The notes under the pieces: generated by a model | What the model saw: only the letters and a program-made list of their open reading frames with translations | The model's database searches: none | What the model was told of the DNA's origin: nothing | Part shown: positions 31,943 through 43,805 of the stretch, in pieces | Layout of the letters: each line of letters begins with the position of its first letter | Position numbering within the stretch: the first letter of the stretch is position 1 | Made by a program: the position numbers and the translations under genes | NCBI GenBank assembly: GCA_020809705.1 | Contig: CP085829.1 | Location: forward strand, 2,108,001-2,172,000 | Reading direction: 5' to 3' | Source: Calonectria ilicicola | Lineage: Eukaryota; Ascomycota; Sordariomycetes; Hypocreales; Nectriaceae | Length of the DNA: 64,000 nt

Positions 31943-33461
31943 GACGATCGTCCTAGCTTTGGACTACCCGCAGAAGTTTGCCAAGACTGGATCAATTTAG
32001 TATATGAGGTTAAAAACGGAGGCAAAGGAAAAAAAACTTGATTGACCGTATCAATTAGGTTAGAGTTGGGGTCTAGGACATAGATCGGCCATCTTGCAGA
32101 TGAACTAACGCAGGCAAAGAGTATGATCAGCAGATCAAAATGAACGGGAGAAAATAACAGAAGTTTTTCTGCAAATAATTTGTTTCATTGTAATTTCTTG
32201 CATAGTCATGGTGTATTGGCCTTAGAGCTGGTTATTCTCCGTGCATATAAATGCCTCCTCGAATCCGGTGGATGCAGTATTTAACCTTTTAATAACACCG
32301 CACACAGATCGCTTGAATTACAATGGCAATAAAGCAAGGCTAAATAAGGTGTATTGCTTGTCATCAAGTTTTCTTTTTTTTTTTTTTATTAATGAAAGTG
32401 CGCTACAAGGCCAAAGTACCCTAACCTTAGGAGATAACTGGACAATTGAAGAGATTTCATCTGAGTGCAATTGTATAACGTTTCGACCTACTTGACCAAA
32501 ACACCAAAAGGTTCCCTCACAACAGAAGCTTGTGCGTTGTGCAACCTTGAGAAAAAGAGTCACTGCCTTTACTTTACCACAGCTCTCACAAAGTTTGCGC
32601 GGCTGGATGAGGCATGTGACAATGAAGGTTTTCACAGAGCCAACGATGGAGCGTTGCTTTTTCACGGTTAGGTGAAGAGGTTATTTAAAGTTTGTAACGG
32701 GCCCCCACATAACCGTAGTCAGAGCTTCAGTTCCAAGGGAACACAGAAGTCTGAATGCCCTCAACTTCCAAGAAGCTTGGAAGCCTAGAAATGCAGCCAA
32801 AGAGATATCTGAACCCGTAGATAAAAGCAGCAGGCTTTCACCCAGATTGAGATTTGAATCCTCATCCCCAAAACAACTCCTCAACAACTTTCCTCTCAAT
32901 CACGCACTCAAAGCAACTTGCCCGAAGCAAAACAACACTCCTTGACTCGGAAAAGATTCAGCAACCGCAATCTGAACGAGGGGTCTTTTTCTTTTTAAGC
33001 AGGCCCACCATTCAAGGCCACTTCTTGCCAAGATCGAGCACGTCCTCTTACTTCAATCGCTTGCCACCTAAAGCCCACTGGTATTTTTGCGAAGGAGCTC
33101 GCATTTCTTCTGAGAGCCACTTGTGTGTTCGGTTTAGAAGAGTTCGTTGCTGGCATCAACCTTTGAAGCTAACCTTCAGGTATTTATCATGAGGCAGTTA
33201 TAAATAGGTTGCTAACTAAGAAGGCAGAATGTGGTCAAACAAGATGTTTGCTTTTGTTCAAAATTCCTATGTAGTAGCTGTTGTTACTGGCTCTGTTATT
33301 TATCCTTTGGGAAGATCAATAAGAGAGACAGCAGCTAATCTCATACATGGAGAACAAAAGCCAGAGCCACCAAAAGAGGAAGCCTGCAAGGCTGAGGAGG
33401 CAGGGCAGGTTAGATGGGTCTAGGGGAGTGTTTTCTGTCTCCGAACCCAGGAGGGGTATTG

Positions 33462-33549
33462 CTTGTCATTTTGGTAAATCGTGGGCTCGACCAAGAGGGA
33501 GCTGCAAAGCCACAACGGTGGCAGATACAACTGAGTTTGGCCGTGATTC
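33462..33549. repeat. Dispersed repeat, copy 2
   Basis: Partner of 3682-3771 (same orientation, about 75% alike by eye). It lies about 120 bp from the 3' end of the 5S rRNA gene. Confidence 0.6.
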
Positions 33550-33667
33550 GCCCGACCAAGAAACAATCAACTTGATCATCACTTACTATTCTGAACTCTC
33601 CGAAGCAGAATGTCAGCTAACAGCCATCCACCATCAAAGGCAAAAAATATGAACCTGAAGCAAAAAA

Positions 33668-33786
33668 ACATACAACAGCGAGGATTCCCCGGTCGTCACC
33701 GACCCGAGTACTAATTCACCGCTTCTCAGCTTGACTATGGGAGAGCGGACGGGATCCCGTATTTTCTAAGAGCTATGGCCGTATGT
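33668..33786 (-). rRNA. 5S ribosomal RNA
   Basis: On the minus strand the gene begins ACATACGGCCATAG at 33786 and carries the strongly conserved GATCCCGTCCGCTCTCC block, then AGTCAAGC, TTAGTACT and GGAATCCT. It ends in GTTGTATG followed by a T7 pol III terminator (33662-33668). The ends ACATAC and GTATGT pair to form helix I. Length near 119 nt is right for fungal 5S. Filamentous ascomycetes disperse single 5S genes through the genome, and this fits. It supplies the 5S RNA of the large ribosomal subunit. I did not check every helix for pseudogene changes; the loop near GTGACGACC differs from the common GTGACCACC. Confidence 0.9.
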
Positions 33787-36124
33787 GGTAGACGGGAGTC
33801 TTGGTTCGGTTCATAAGCACCAGCCTGGATTGAAATTGTGGTATTCTACGTTCATGACAACATCGAGGTCGGACATGTATTTTGACAGATCCTAGCTTTC
33901 ATTGATAGCATTCCTCGTTGTCTAGAAGATTTTACAACAGCCCCATAAAGAGAAATGTCCTATATGGCCGTAAAACTCTTAAACGCGTACCATCAAGCGT
34001 CATAAGATCTATTCCTAAGAAGTGGCTGGATGTTTGACATTTCATATTTTGTCTGAGATTGGGAGTCTGAAATCGGAGGGTTTGAATAAAAATTAAAAAG
34101 ACAATGCTTATAAGATAGTGGCAGGACATGAGAACTTTTGACCCCAATAATCCTCTTATAGCTGGCGTCTCCTTGATGATGGAATGGTAGACTGGGTGAT
34201 TAGCACACTTTCATGTTCTCTCACACTGGCCCACCCAATCTCCCAGAAGCTAGCTGGAGATTGCTTCTAGTGTGTGTTAAATACTTAAATATATTGACTG
34301 GTAGTATTAGACAAAATGAAGAACATTGCATCTGCTGGACAATCCTTGAAAGATTGCAACTCCCACCCTTTCCCACCATCTCCCGACTAGCCAATATATA
34401 AATAAGTAGATAAATAAATAATTTAGTAAGATATTTTATTATTTATTTATTTAATTATTTAGGGGTTATTTTTTCCCACCATCAAATTGGCTTTTTGAGG
34501 TAGTTGTGATCTGTGGTATGGAGGTGAATGCGTCAAAAAGGCAATCTTCCGAGGGGCGCATTGTATATTTGGGATGTGTGTGATCGATTGCCTGGTATTC
34601 GTGCAGTCTCTGTCATAATCCGATCAAGCCGATCTGAGGAGGCATCCGCAAATTACGTTGGAAAACCTCGTCGCTCTCACTGCTTTCTCACAACAATGTA
34701 GGTCAACTCAATGTAAGAGATGAGGGTGACAGGTGGTTACCATATTTCACACCGTCTGGGCCCTCATTCTTACTGTCATACTTTTATTAAAAAAAAGATC
34801 ATAGCCTGACTCTGGATTTGGAGCTGGCGACAGTCTGTTCTGGTACTGTTTGTATGCTTGTGGAGTCTGCAGCTTTGTCGAATGTCCCTCAACAGCGTTG
34901 CTCTTTACACAACGAGTTTATACATAAGTGTATTTTTTTGAGACAAAAACCCTGTCTCGAAATTACTACTAAAGTATGTATCTCATTCCTATTTATAAAC
35001 AAATTATGTAAAAAGTAGCGGACGAGTCGGATGTCGTCTTAAGTGGCTGAGATCAGCATGAAAAAAGTGAGACATGCTGATGAGACCCGCTCATTCCTTT
35101 TTCGTTTCTTTTTTTGTTTTATGATGGTATTAGTAAACGTAACTAGTTTGAGTGAGTCTGGAGAGGATTTATTGGGATAATCCTGTCATGGCCATGTTGG
35201 TAATGGGGAAACCCATCATTTGGTTATAAATTTGATGGGAAACAAGCTCATAATTGCGAATTGCATTTGCATTTGAGTTATTGACAGCAGATGATGACCT
35301 CGATGATTACACGCTAGGCGCTGTAATCCGCTAAATTGGGTCTAGCACTGCTAATTTTATACTAGGCTAATGAAATCGGATTTGAGGCCACTGTTCGCTT
35401 GTTGGGAGCATGGTGTCTGTCTGGGTCCAAGACGGCTTGACCGATTGAATTCTCTGGGCAGCAATTGTGGCGGCAGTGCACCTGCACGAGGCAATAGTTT
35501 GCCACAAGAGCCCTAACAAGCACTGGACATGGACATGGGAATGGAAATGCAAATGCAGGAACCCAGACTTTGCGGGGCACGGCAGTGTTTGCCGAGATGA
35601 TGGTCCAAGAAGCTGCCCAGTTGGCGCTCTGGGGACGACGTTCCAGCCAAGCCTCATTCCCGCCATGTAGCGCTGGCACACACAGTTCACAGTTCACACC
35701 GCCTGGGAGCCCGAGGCGGGCATCATGAGGTGCATAGCAAAAACTCTGCTTGGGCCTTGTCTGGCCTGAGTCTTGGCTTAGTGAGGCCTGTTGTGGAACA
35801 CTAAAGTCAGCGCGGCGTCTGCCGTCCCCAGCGCCGTCCCACCGGACTGGACTTTGATCATCGCGTTCCCGTGGCTAGCTGAGACCTGCGTCTTCGACAC
35901 CGGATTGACGACACGTAGGTGGAGAGGATCGCCTGGAGCGTGGCCCAGCATTGGAGATCGTGGCTTGCAATCCAACCGGTCACGTAGACCCGGTGAGTGA
36001 CGCCACCACCCTCGCCAGCATCGTATATCACCGTCTTGCACCCGTGCCGCCCCCCAAGCCCCTAGTGTTTGTTTTCAGTGCCCGGTTTGATTGTTTTGAT
36101 CCATTTCCTTCATTCGTCTTCACC
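33787..36124. other. Intergenic, AT-rich then promoter
   Basis: About 2.3 kb with no supported gene. It contains a 12-bp direct repeat flanking an AT-rich inverted repeat (34369-34483). From about 35350 the base composition rises, marking the promoter/leader of the cystathionine gamma-synthase gene. Confidence 0.5.
34369..34483. repeat. AT-rich inverted repeat between 12-bp direct repeats
   Basis: TTTCCCACCATC occurs at 34369-34380 and 34472-34483. The 91 bp between are almost only A and T and contain an imperfect inverted repeat (GATAAATAAATAAT against ATTATTTATTTA). This could be a tiny insertion with a target duplication or a chance AT hairpin. Confidence 0.45.
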
Positions 36125-37974
36125 ATGATGTCGGTAGATACAGCCCTGATGCCTCATATAGGCGCCTCCAGCTCGGACTGGAACCCACCCACTAGCTTGA
36201 ACGACCAGATTCCACTGGAAGTGGGGAGCCCTTTGCCTCCTGGAGACAAGCATGTAAGTGTCATCCCCTTGTGTATTATCCTTTTATGTGTGCTAATATG
36301 GTATTCTGTCAAGGCTGTGAGCGTATATCTCCCCCAATGGAGCGACACAGTGGGTTGGGCCAACAGAGACCCAACGTTGGTGTCCAAATTAAAAACGGGA
36401 TACCCGAGATTCTTTGTTCCTCTCATCGTGGAGGACCTTTCCCGGCGACTATTACGATGGGCGGCATCAAACGTGCCGTCAGAGGCGCTGAATGAGAAAT
36501 GGGCTCTGGACCAGCTCGCAATGCTTTCTGTGGATGAGAAGCATGCTCGCTTGTGCCAAAAGTACCTAAAAAGCTTTGGGGAGGAGAACATCATTCTTCT
36601 TCGCGTCCATTTTTCCGGACAGTTGCAAATCGTGACGGACAAGGACGTGGCCAGCCCTACAACACCATTCGAAAACATTTACACGATAGTGTACCCTAAG
36701 CATCTGGCAAAGGAAGCCAAGGCGTTTTGGCAGCACACCGGGTTCGGAATCACAACCCGCTGTGCCTACTTTTGGGTGGAACATGCACCTTTCCTCAACG
36801 ACCAGGGAATGATTTCGACCGAAATCTTGAAAAAGCAACCCATCGAGGAAGCTGAGAAGGCGGGACTGACCATTCAACAACGAATTTGCGGCCTGCTGTC
36901 TACGGAGACGAGCCAAGTGGAAACCGAAGCTGTGTTTTTGTATCCTACTGGGATGGCGGCCATTAGCCACTCTGCAACAGCTTTGAAAGCGCTACGCGGT
37001 GGCGACAAGACCTGTCGAGTTGCTGTGTTTGGGTGAGTGATGCTAGAGAATTGCAGCATTAGCTGTGCCAAAACGTTCCTCGTACTAATGAGTCTGCCTC
37101 TAGATTCTTATACGTCGACACCTTCAAAGTCCTCGGGAATATCCATGGATTCGACTGCAAGCTCTACGGCCACGCTACACCTTCTGACCTTGAACAGCTG
37201 GAAGCAGACCTGGAAGCTGGATTGCAGATCGACGCGCTGTACACAGAGTTCCCAGGAAACCCTCTTCTCGGGTCTGTGGACGTCAACAAACTATACGAAC
37301 TGTCCAAGAAGCACGACTTTGTGCTCGTAGTTGACGACACCGTCGCAACGTCAGTCAATGTCGACCTCCTCTCATCCTGCGACGTGATATGCACAAGCTT
37401 GACCAAGATGTTCAGCGGAGGATGCAATGTCATGGGCGGCAGCGTGGCGCTCAACCCGCAGTCGGAAAAGTACGACTCGATGCGGCGGACGCTGGCCGAG
37501 CAGCTGCCCAAGATCTACTTCCCCGAGGACGTGCTGGTGATGGAGAAGAACAGCTCGGATTTCGACCGGCGAGTCATGGCGGCGAGCCGGAACGCTGAGC
37601 ACATCGCCGACGTGCTCCGGCAGCATTCCTCGGTGGCTCACGTCTTCTACCCAAAGGGGAACCCGACGCAGGACATTTACGACCGGTTCAAGCGGCCCGG
37701 GAGAGGATACGGCTACCTGCTCTCCATCAGGTTCAACGAGCCCAAGGCGGCCATTGCCTTTCACGATGCCCTGAACGTGGCCAAAGGGCCGAGCCTGGGG
37801 ACAAATTTCACCCTGTGCTGCGCCTACACTCTGCTCGCCCACGCGCGGGAGCTGGAATGGGCGGCCCAGTACGGAGTCGTTGAGCACCTGGTTCGCATCA
37901 GTGTGGGGATCGAGGATGAGCAGTACCTGGACGGCATTGTTCGAAAAGCACTAGAGGCAGCTGAGAAGCACTAG
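36125..37974 (+). CDS. Cystathionine gamma-synthase
   Basis: Three exons: 36125-36253, 36314-37032 and 37104-37974, giving 572 aa. This is the size of fungal MetB-type enzymes with a long N-terminal extension. The PLP fold is clear: FLYPTGMAAISHSATAL, FLYVDTFKVLGN, YTEFPGNPLLGSVD, VVDDTVAT with the PLP-contacting Asp, and TSLTKMFSGGCNVMGGS with the Schiff-base Lys near residue 383. The C-terminal LVRISVGIED is the usual ending of the transsulfuration family. Reaction: O-acyl-homoserine plus cysteine to cystathionine, in methionine synthesis via transsulfuration, cytosolic. Introns are 60-71 nt. The ATG at 36125 is chosen because the preceding in-frame sequence is not conserved-looking. A related activity such as O-acetylhomoserine sulfhydrylase is less likely given the N-terminal extension. 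Confidence 0.93.
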
Positions 37975-38844
37975 TCTTTAGTGGCAAGCAAAGGGGGGAT
38001 GACGAATCAGGAGTGAGCTGAATCAAATGCTACGCTCACTCAAGCTCAACAAAATTTACATGCATTGTATTGCATTGCATCTTTTAGTAAAAAGCGACAT
38101 TTATTAATAGCGTATTGTGTAATGAATCGAATGATTACGAAATTATAATTGCCAAAACTGAATAGCACTGAAGCCCCAGTATTGTGATGACTCGAAAAAA
38201 AAATTTGGTTGTATGTATGGAATGGCGATACGTCAAGGCTATATCCAAATGGGATGCTTATTTTTTAGGTTCTTTTCTTTTTTTGCTTTCAAGGCAATTA
38301 TTCAAGTTATGTTCAGATTATGTGTTTTTTGCAACTCGCTTGCGCACCTGCGCCATGAAAACCCTCTCGCACCAAGTTCGGCAACTTCACAGCAGCTCCA
38401 ACGTATGAATGACATGGACTCGTTCTATTCAATGCCCTGCACTCTGGTATAAACTCAACAGTATAATCGTCATCGTCTCCAAGGTCAAGTGCAACGCTAA
38501 AGGCAGTCAATCCTCCGGCCCCCGAATCGAGAAGGAGCACAGCTCCAGGGGCGCCTCGTTGCAGACGCTCGTGGTTTTTGTACCGGGATGCAGCCTCTAG
38601 CTAGCATCGTTTCCCTAGTTTCTGTCATCTCTTCGTCTCGTAATCGGGTGTGACGACCTCTCCGACGCCGTCATGTCGCGTTTTGCTCGACGAGAGAGCT
38701 GGCATCCGCTGAAAATACTCCTCCTGCTCTTCCTCATTCTGTCATCCTTTCTTGCAAGCGTGCAAGTGCATATGCTGCGTTGTTGGATGCGTATAGTTTT
38801 TCTTTGTAAAAAAAAAAAAAAAAAAAAAGAAGATAATTTCAATA
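37975..38844. other. Convergent intergenic region
   Basis: Between the 3' ends of cystathionine gamma-synthase (+) and nudF (-). It has an A20 run at 38809-38828 close to the nudF stop. No gene seen. Confidence 0.6.
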
Positions 38845-40397
38845 TCAGTTCGCAAAGATTCTCAACTTCCAATCCACACATCCAGTGGCGATGATGCAGC
38901 GGATCTGGACTTCAGGCGCAGCCTTCTCAGCACCATTCCGCTTCGATGGAGTCCCAACTTCGCCATTCTCCGTGACGGTGGCTCCGCTGTCCTTGACAAT
39001 GCCTGGAGCCCATCTCAAACAGGTAACGAACCGACTGTGCACGTTGTCGACGACCCTGACACATTTGCCGTCCTGGCTGAGATCCCAGCACCTCAACGTC
39101 TTGTCATCCGATGCAGAGATCAAGTACTTGCCACTGGGATGGAAAAGGATGCCCCGCACCCAGTTATCGTGACCCGCCAAGGTCAGGAGACAATTTCCAC
39201 GAGCGTCCCAAATTTTAATTGTCTTGTCTCGGGATCCAGAGGCCATGAACTCTGCCGTGCTGCTAGCTGGAGGGGGCTTCTTTAGGCCGGCCAGGGGTGC
39301 GAGGTATTTGTACGTAGACGGAGGAGCAAGTGTGCAGCACGTGTTGACGTGCTCGTGGCCAAACATGATCAACTTGGCTTCAGGGTCAGCAACTGAAATG
39401 TCCCACAGTCGAACAGTCATGTCGTCGCCAGTTGAAACAAGGAAGCGGCCGTCCGGAGAAGGGCAGACATCTCGCACCCAGTCTGCATGGCCGCTGATAG
39501 TCTTGACGCAGAATCCGGTGGTGACATCCCATATTCTCAACGTCCTGTCACGACTCGCGCTCACAAGCAGAGTACCAGAGGATGGTGCGCCGGCTGCACC
39601 CGAGGGAATGAAGCGGATGGCACTGACGCTGTGATCGTGGCCTGGCAGGGTTCGAATGTTCTTGTAGTCGTCCGCAGGGTCCCAGAGTTTGATGGTCAGG
39701 TCAGAACTGCAAGATGCCAGGAGGTAGCCACCTCGGGGACCGCCGTAGTCGACATCCAGGACGGCTCGGGTGTGGCCCTTAATCGTCTTTTCCAGCTCGC
39801 CCAGTTCCCAATCCCAAATCTTGATGGTGTAGTCGTCAGAGCCAGATGCGATGGAGGAGAAGATTGGATGAAAGGCGACGCAATTGATGGCCTCTCGGTG
39901 CGATTCGAGGGTATGTCGAGGAGGGGATTTCGGTAGCCAGGATTCGGGGTCGTTTCGTCTCGAGAGGGAACCAGGGGTCGCGTTATCAACTTCGCTCTGC
40001 AAGGCCTCGTTTCGGCTCTCAAGATCCATGATCTGTGGGGTTTATTAGATGTCGGTGTGGGAGAGCGGGGCAAAGGTTTAAAGGAGGGAATCGAGGTGTC
40101 GCGCGAGCGTAAAAACGTGCCTTCTTCTGCAGCCGTACAACGCTGGTCCATTTCTTCTCTAGTAGGGTCTCGTATTTCTTTGAGGTGGCGGCATCGAATG
40201 CGTCCTCGTTGAGATTGATTTCCGAGCGAAGTGCCGCGGCGGCATTTGGAAGGTTGTGGGCGGAGAGGTATGCGATGATGGACTTGTGACTGCGGGCAAC
40301 ATGTTAACCTGGCTCATGAGCGCACTAAAACCTCACCGATAAGAAATGTTTATACGCACAGCTCTTCCGCCTGTCGGGCGGTGAGTATGGAGCCCAT
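38845..40397 (-). CDS. nudF: LIS1 family nuclear distribution protein PAC1/nudF
   Basis: Three exons: 40360-40397, 40121-40289 and 38845-40032, giving 464 aa. The N-terminal LisH motif ([22 protein letters not shown]) and a coiled coil ending [18 protein letters not shown] precede seven WD40 repeats. Blades are marked by [60 protein letters not shown] and CLRWAP. The length and the order of parts match fungal PAC1/nudF. It binds dynein and NudE/Ndl1 at microtubule plus ends and is needed for nuclear migration and hyphal growth. Intron 2 begins GC (GCACGT) rather than GT. A GT alternative 4 nt on would break the frame, and the protein across the junction matches the family. Confidence 0.96.
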
Positions 40398-42119
40398 TGT
40401 TGCGATGCCTTGCGGTTTGGCACCACACCACACACACCAGCCGATTCTCTAGTTGCCCGCCAACCCAATCTCGCAGCGCCGTCGGCGTTTCTGGGATCCT
40501 ATCGTCGTCAAGGGGAGATGGTCTCGGTGGAATCGCAGATGGGTGAAGGCTCAGGGTTTTGGCATATCTCGGACACAAAGGGAGCAGGGCGGACGATCGG
40601 GATTGAGAGCAACAAAGCCAAGGTGGGTTGGGCTTCGCTGTCAAGCACCAGCTAGCTCTCCGTCGCAGTGTCGCGGCAGAAAGTGGGCTCTCGGGTCCGG
40701 CGGAATATTTTCCCTTTGGTGGGATGCGGCAAGCCCAAGTTTGCCAGCAGGACATGCACATGCAAGACAACGCATAATGGTTGGATTGGGCCGGGGCATT
40801 GGCGTTTTAATTCATTGACACAAACATTCTCTCTCTCACTATCTCCATGTCAAACGCTGGCAGCCCCTGTGCGGCCCTGTGCGGCAGCTGTGGTTGGTCT
40901 TGGGTCATATCCGAGACACCAGTTCATTGGTCACAGCGCTGTGGCATATATTGCGACAAGTTTGATGCATATTGGCGCCCATTGCCCTGCATATTGAGGG
41001 ATCCAGCTACATTTAATGGGACTAGCAAGCAACACGGATTGCAGAAAGGGTAAAAAAAAAAGATGGCATCCTATCGTCGTAATAGTAGTTGCGGTAGTAG
41101 TAGGCGATATTACTGCGTTTCCAATACAACAACCAACATACAGACAGACAGACCTCGGCAGATTTCAAGATACCACGTGCCCTCAAGCCATGTTGAACCC
41201 AGCAAATCCCAAATAAGGCATAGACACACGTCCCTAGACCTACCCCGTAGATTAGGATGCGGCAACTTGCAGATTGTCAAGAACACCTGTTCTTTCAAGT
41301 TGCGGTCTGGGGCTTGTGCGGAATCGGAAGCCACAGGCACTAGCACTCATTAGACGGCGGTTCGGCGGCAGCCAGACATGGACTGATGGCTGATGGTGGT
41401 TCTGGGTTCTGGGAGGCCTGCTACAGTATGAGTCCAGACCAGAATGAAGCTTGTCGGCGCTTCTCTCCATTGCCACATGGCGCATATGCCCATGCCGGAT
41501 AAGTGACGCAGCTCCGTTATCATGCATGCAGCATATTCATTCCCAGCCGGTTTTATCCAAATTCAGACGCCAGCAAGGATCTCATTGACACCTTGGGCAC
41601 GCGAACCCCAACCCAAAAGAGGGTACGCCTCACCTTCTCCGCAAAATTCACAATCTGATGGCTCTCCATGGCTCTCCGGCTCTTGGTGTAAGCCATTGCA
41701 CAGCAGCCAGCCTGCCCAACAGAGCTGCGCAGTGGATGGGCCGTCACCGCCTATGACGACGTCCTTATCCACCAAATGCAGGGCGGGATCCCAGGGTAGC
41801 CAGGGGTACGGTGAGAGCTTTGGCCAATCAAGGGCCGCATCTTGGCCGCCTTGGGCCAATTCCAATCCCATCGGGGTTCCCCGCTCCACGGCGGCTCCCG
41901 TGCGTCACCTGGATGTTGTTTGGCCTCAACTGGCCCCTCCCTTGATGTGGGATGACTACATCTTTGACTCAACTTGCTCCTTTCACTCTCCTGCTATGAT
42001 TGATTTTGACCTTTCTCTCTCATACATCTGCTCCATCTGAAGTTCCTGGTGCAGAAATCAGCAAAAAGACCCGGACAAAACACCGTATCCCATCAAACTC
42101 ATTCTACTAATCGCCCATC
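40398..42119. promoter_or_regulatory. Divergent intergenic region, nudF and ISN1
   Basis: About 1.7 kb between opposing start codons. Frames such as 41522-42040 (+) show no family resemblance. There is a short A-run at 41052-41061. No specific sites assigned. Confidence 0.5.
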
Positions 42120-43805
42120 ATGACTACCCGCTATCGCGTCGAGTGTAAGCTCACCTACCCCAGCGTCCAGCACCAGCTTGGAGCTTCAGTCAAGCTTACA
42201 ACGAACCTTAGATGCCCTCAAGACGCACCGCCGGGACCAGTTCATTGGTATGCTACCTTTTCCACACTTACCCGGCGCCCAACAATGCCACATCATGCCG
42301 TCCCGTCCCGCATGCTGGCCCCTCGATTGAAGGAGCTTCCCCACTCAGATCAATTGCATCTCCAGCATCGCCTTCACTTTCACCTTCACCTGCCTTCATT
42401 CGAACCTGCCCGCTAATTGTCGTCTACAGAATGGGTTAAGGGTCTCCTGGCTGTGCCTTTTGTCCTGTACTCCCAACCCACTGGCGTGTTTGGCGATGGG
42501 CCAAGTGTCACCCAGATGGCCGCGGAAGCTCACCGCCGTTATGCCGAGATTATGCGTGATGTCGAGCTTATGATTGACGACCACAGTACGTAGCTGCTCA
42601 GTTCTGCCCCCACTGTGAATGGTAAAAATTAACCTCTAGCCAGTCGCTCGTCAATGCAATGATAATATGATGCCTTCGAAGCTGAGGATGCTTGTGCCTA
42701 CGGCTGGCCCGTTCTTTACTAGGTTACCGCTGGAAGCTGCGTTCAAGTACCAAGATAGGAAACGATACATCTCATCTAGAAGATTTGTCGCGCCATCTTT
42801 TAACGATGTCCGACAAATTCTTAATTCTGCTCAGACCATGGCGGTCACCAATGGGGCACTGCAATTAGCTACCTTTGATGGTGATGTGACGCTTTATGAT
42901 GACGGTGAAAGCCTTCTCCCAGAAAGCCCCATCATTTCCAGACTCCTCGGTAAGCCGTTTGAAACGCTTGTGGGAGAACAGAATCGCTGACGAATTTTAT
43001 AGATCTCCTACGCAAAAACATCAAGATTGGTATCGTTACAGCTGCTGGCTACACAACGGCAGATCGTTACTATGACCGTCTCCACGGTCTTCTAGAGGCC
43101 ATTGCCACGGCTGAAGACCTGGACCCCATTCAAAAGCAAAACATCATTATCATGGGAGGAGAGGCAAACTATCTTTTCGAATTCAGCCCCTCCTCGCCTC
43201 ACCGATTGGCTCCCGTCCCTCGAAACGAATGGTTGACCCCGGAGATGGCGTCGTGGTCCGAAGCGGACATTACGAACCTGTTAGATGTCGCCGAATCCGC
43301 CCTCCGTGACTGTGTGAAGTCGATGAACCTCCCCGCCATTATCCTCCGCAAGGACCGTGCTGTTGGAATTATCCCCAAGAACCCAGAGGTTCGCATTGCC
43401 CGCGAGAGTCTCGAGGAGACTGTCCTAGTTGTCCAGCGCATCCTCGAGCTAAGTGCGCTCGGCTCCACAACCGAGCACCCTTCGATGAAGCCAATTCCTG
43501 CTCCTGGCCCAACAAGCTCCCACACAGTCCCATTCTGTGCATTCAACGGCGGCCGCGATGTCTTTGTCGATATTGGTGACAAAAGTTGGGGTGTGACAGT
43601 GTGTCAGCAGTGGTTCGGTAGAAAGGGCGGAAACGGGGCTATCCGCGGAGAGAATACGCTGCACGTGGGCGACCAGTTCCTGAGCGCAGGATCCAACGAT
43701 TTCAAGGCACGAAGCGTGGGAACTACGGCTTGGATCGCCAGCCCCTCGGAGACGGTGGAGCTGCTCGATGAGCTGGCAGATCTGATGCAGAAGAAGCTGT
43801 CTTGA
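42120..43805 (+). CDS. isn1: IMP-specific 5'-nucleotidase
   Basis: Five exons: 42120-42144, 42212-42247, 42430-42585, 42644-42949 and 43003-43805, giving 441 aa. The first two exons are only 25 and 36 nt, supported because they assemble the family's N-terminus MTTRYRVEY-ALKTHRRDQFIEW. FVLYSQP, MLVPTAGPFF and LATFDGDVTLYDDG (the HAD-like Asp-x-Asp motif) follow. VTAAGY, NGGRDVFVDIGDKSWGV and ENTLHVGDQF mark the later active-site parts. ISN1 hydrolyses IMP to inosine in cytosolic purine turnover. The acceptor of exon 4 (42644) is the least certain junction. The family is fungal-enriched and lacks homology with other nucleotidases apart from HAD-like motifs. Confidence 0.93.

Larger units (their letters stand above)
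30817..33667. other. AT-rich repeat-bearing region, no firm gene
   Basis: About 2.85 kb. It holds the right copy of the degenerate repeat (31856-31942), a T14 run near 32370 and the dispersed-repeat copy 2 (33462-33549). Frames at 32854-33192 and 33229-33423 (+; the latter 64 aa with one hydrophobic stretch) lack family resemblance, and I leave them uncalled. Confidence 0.5.

Noticed and set aside
37372..37887. 171-codon minus ORF
   Set aside because: Antisense shadow of cystathionine gamma-synthase.
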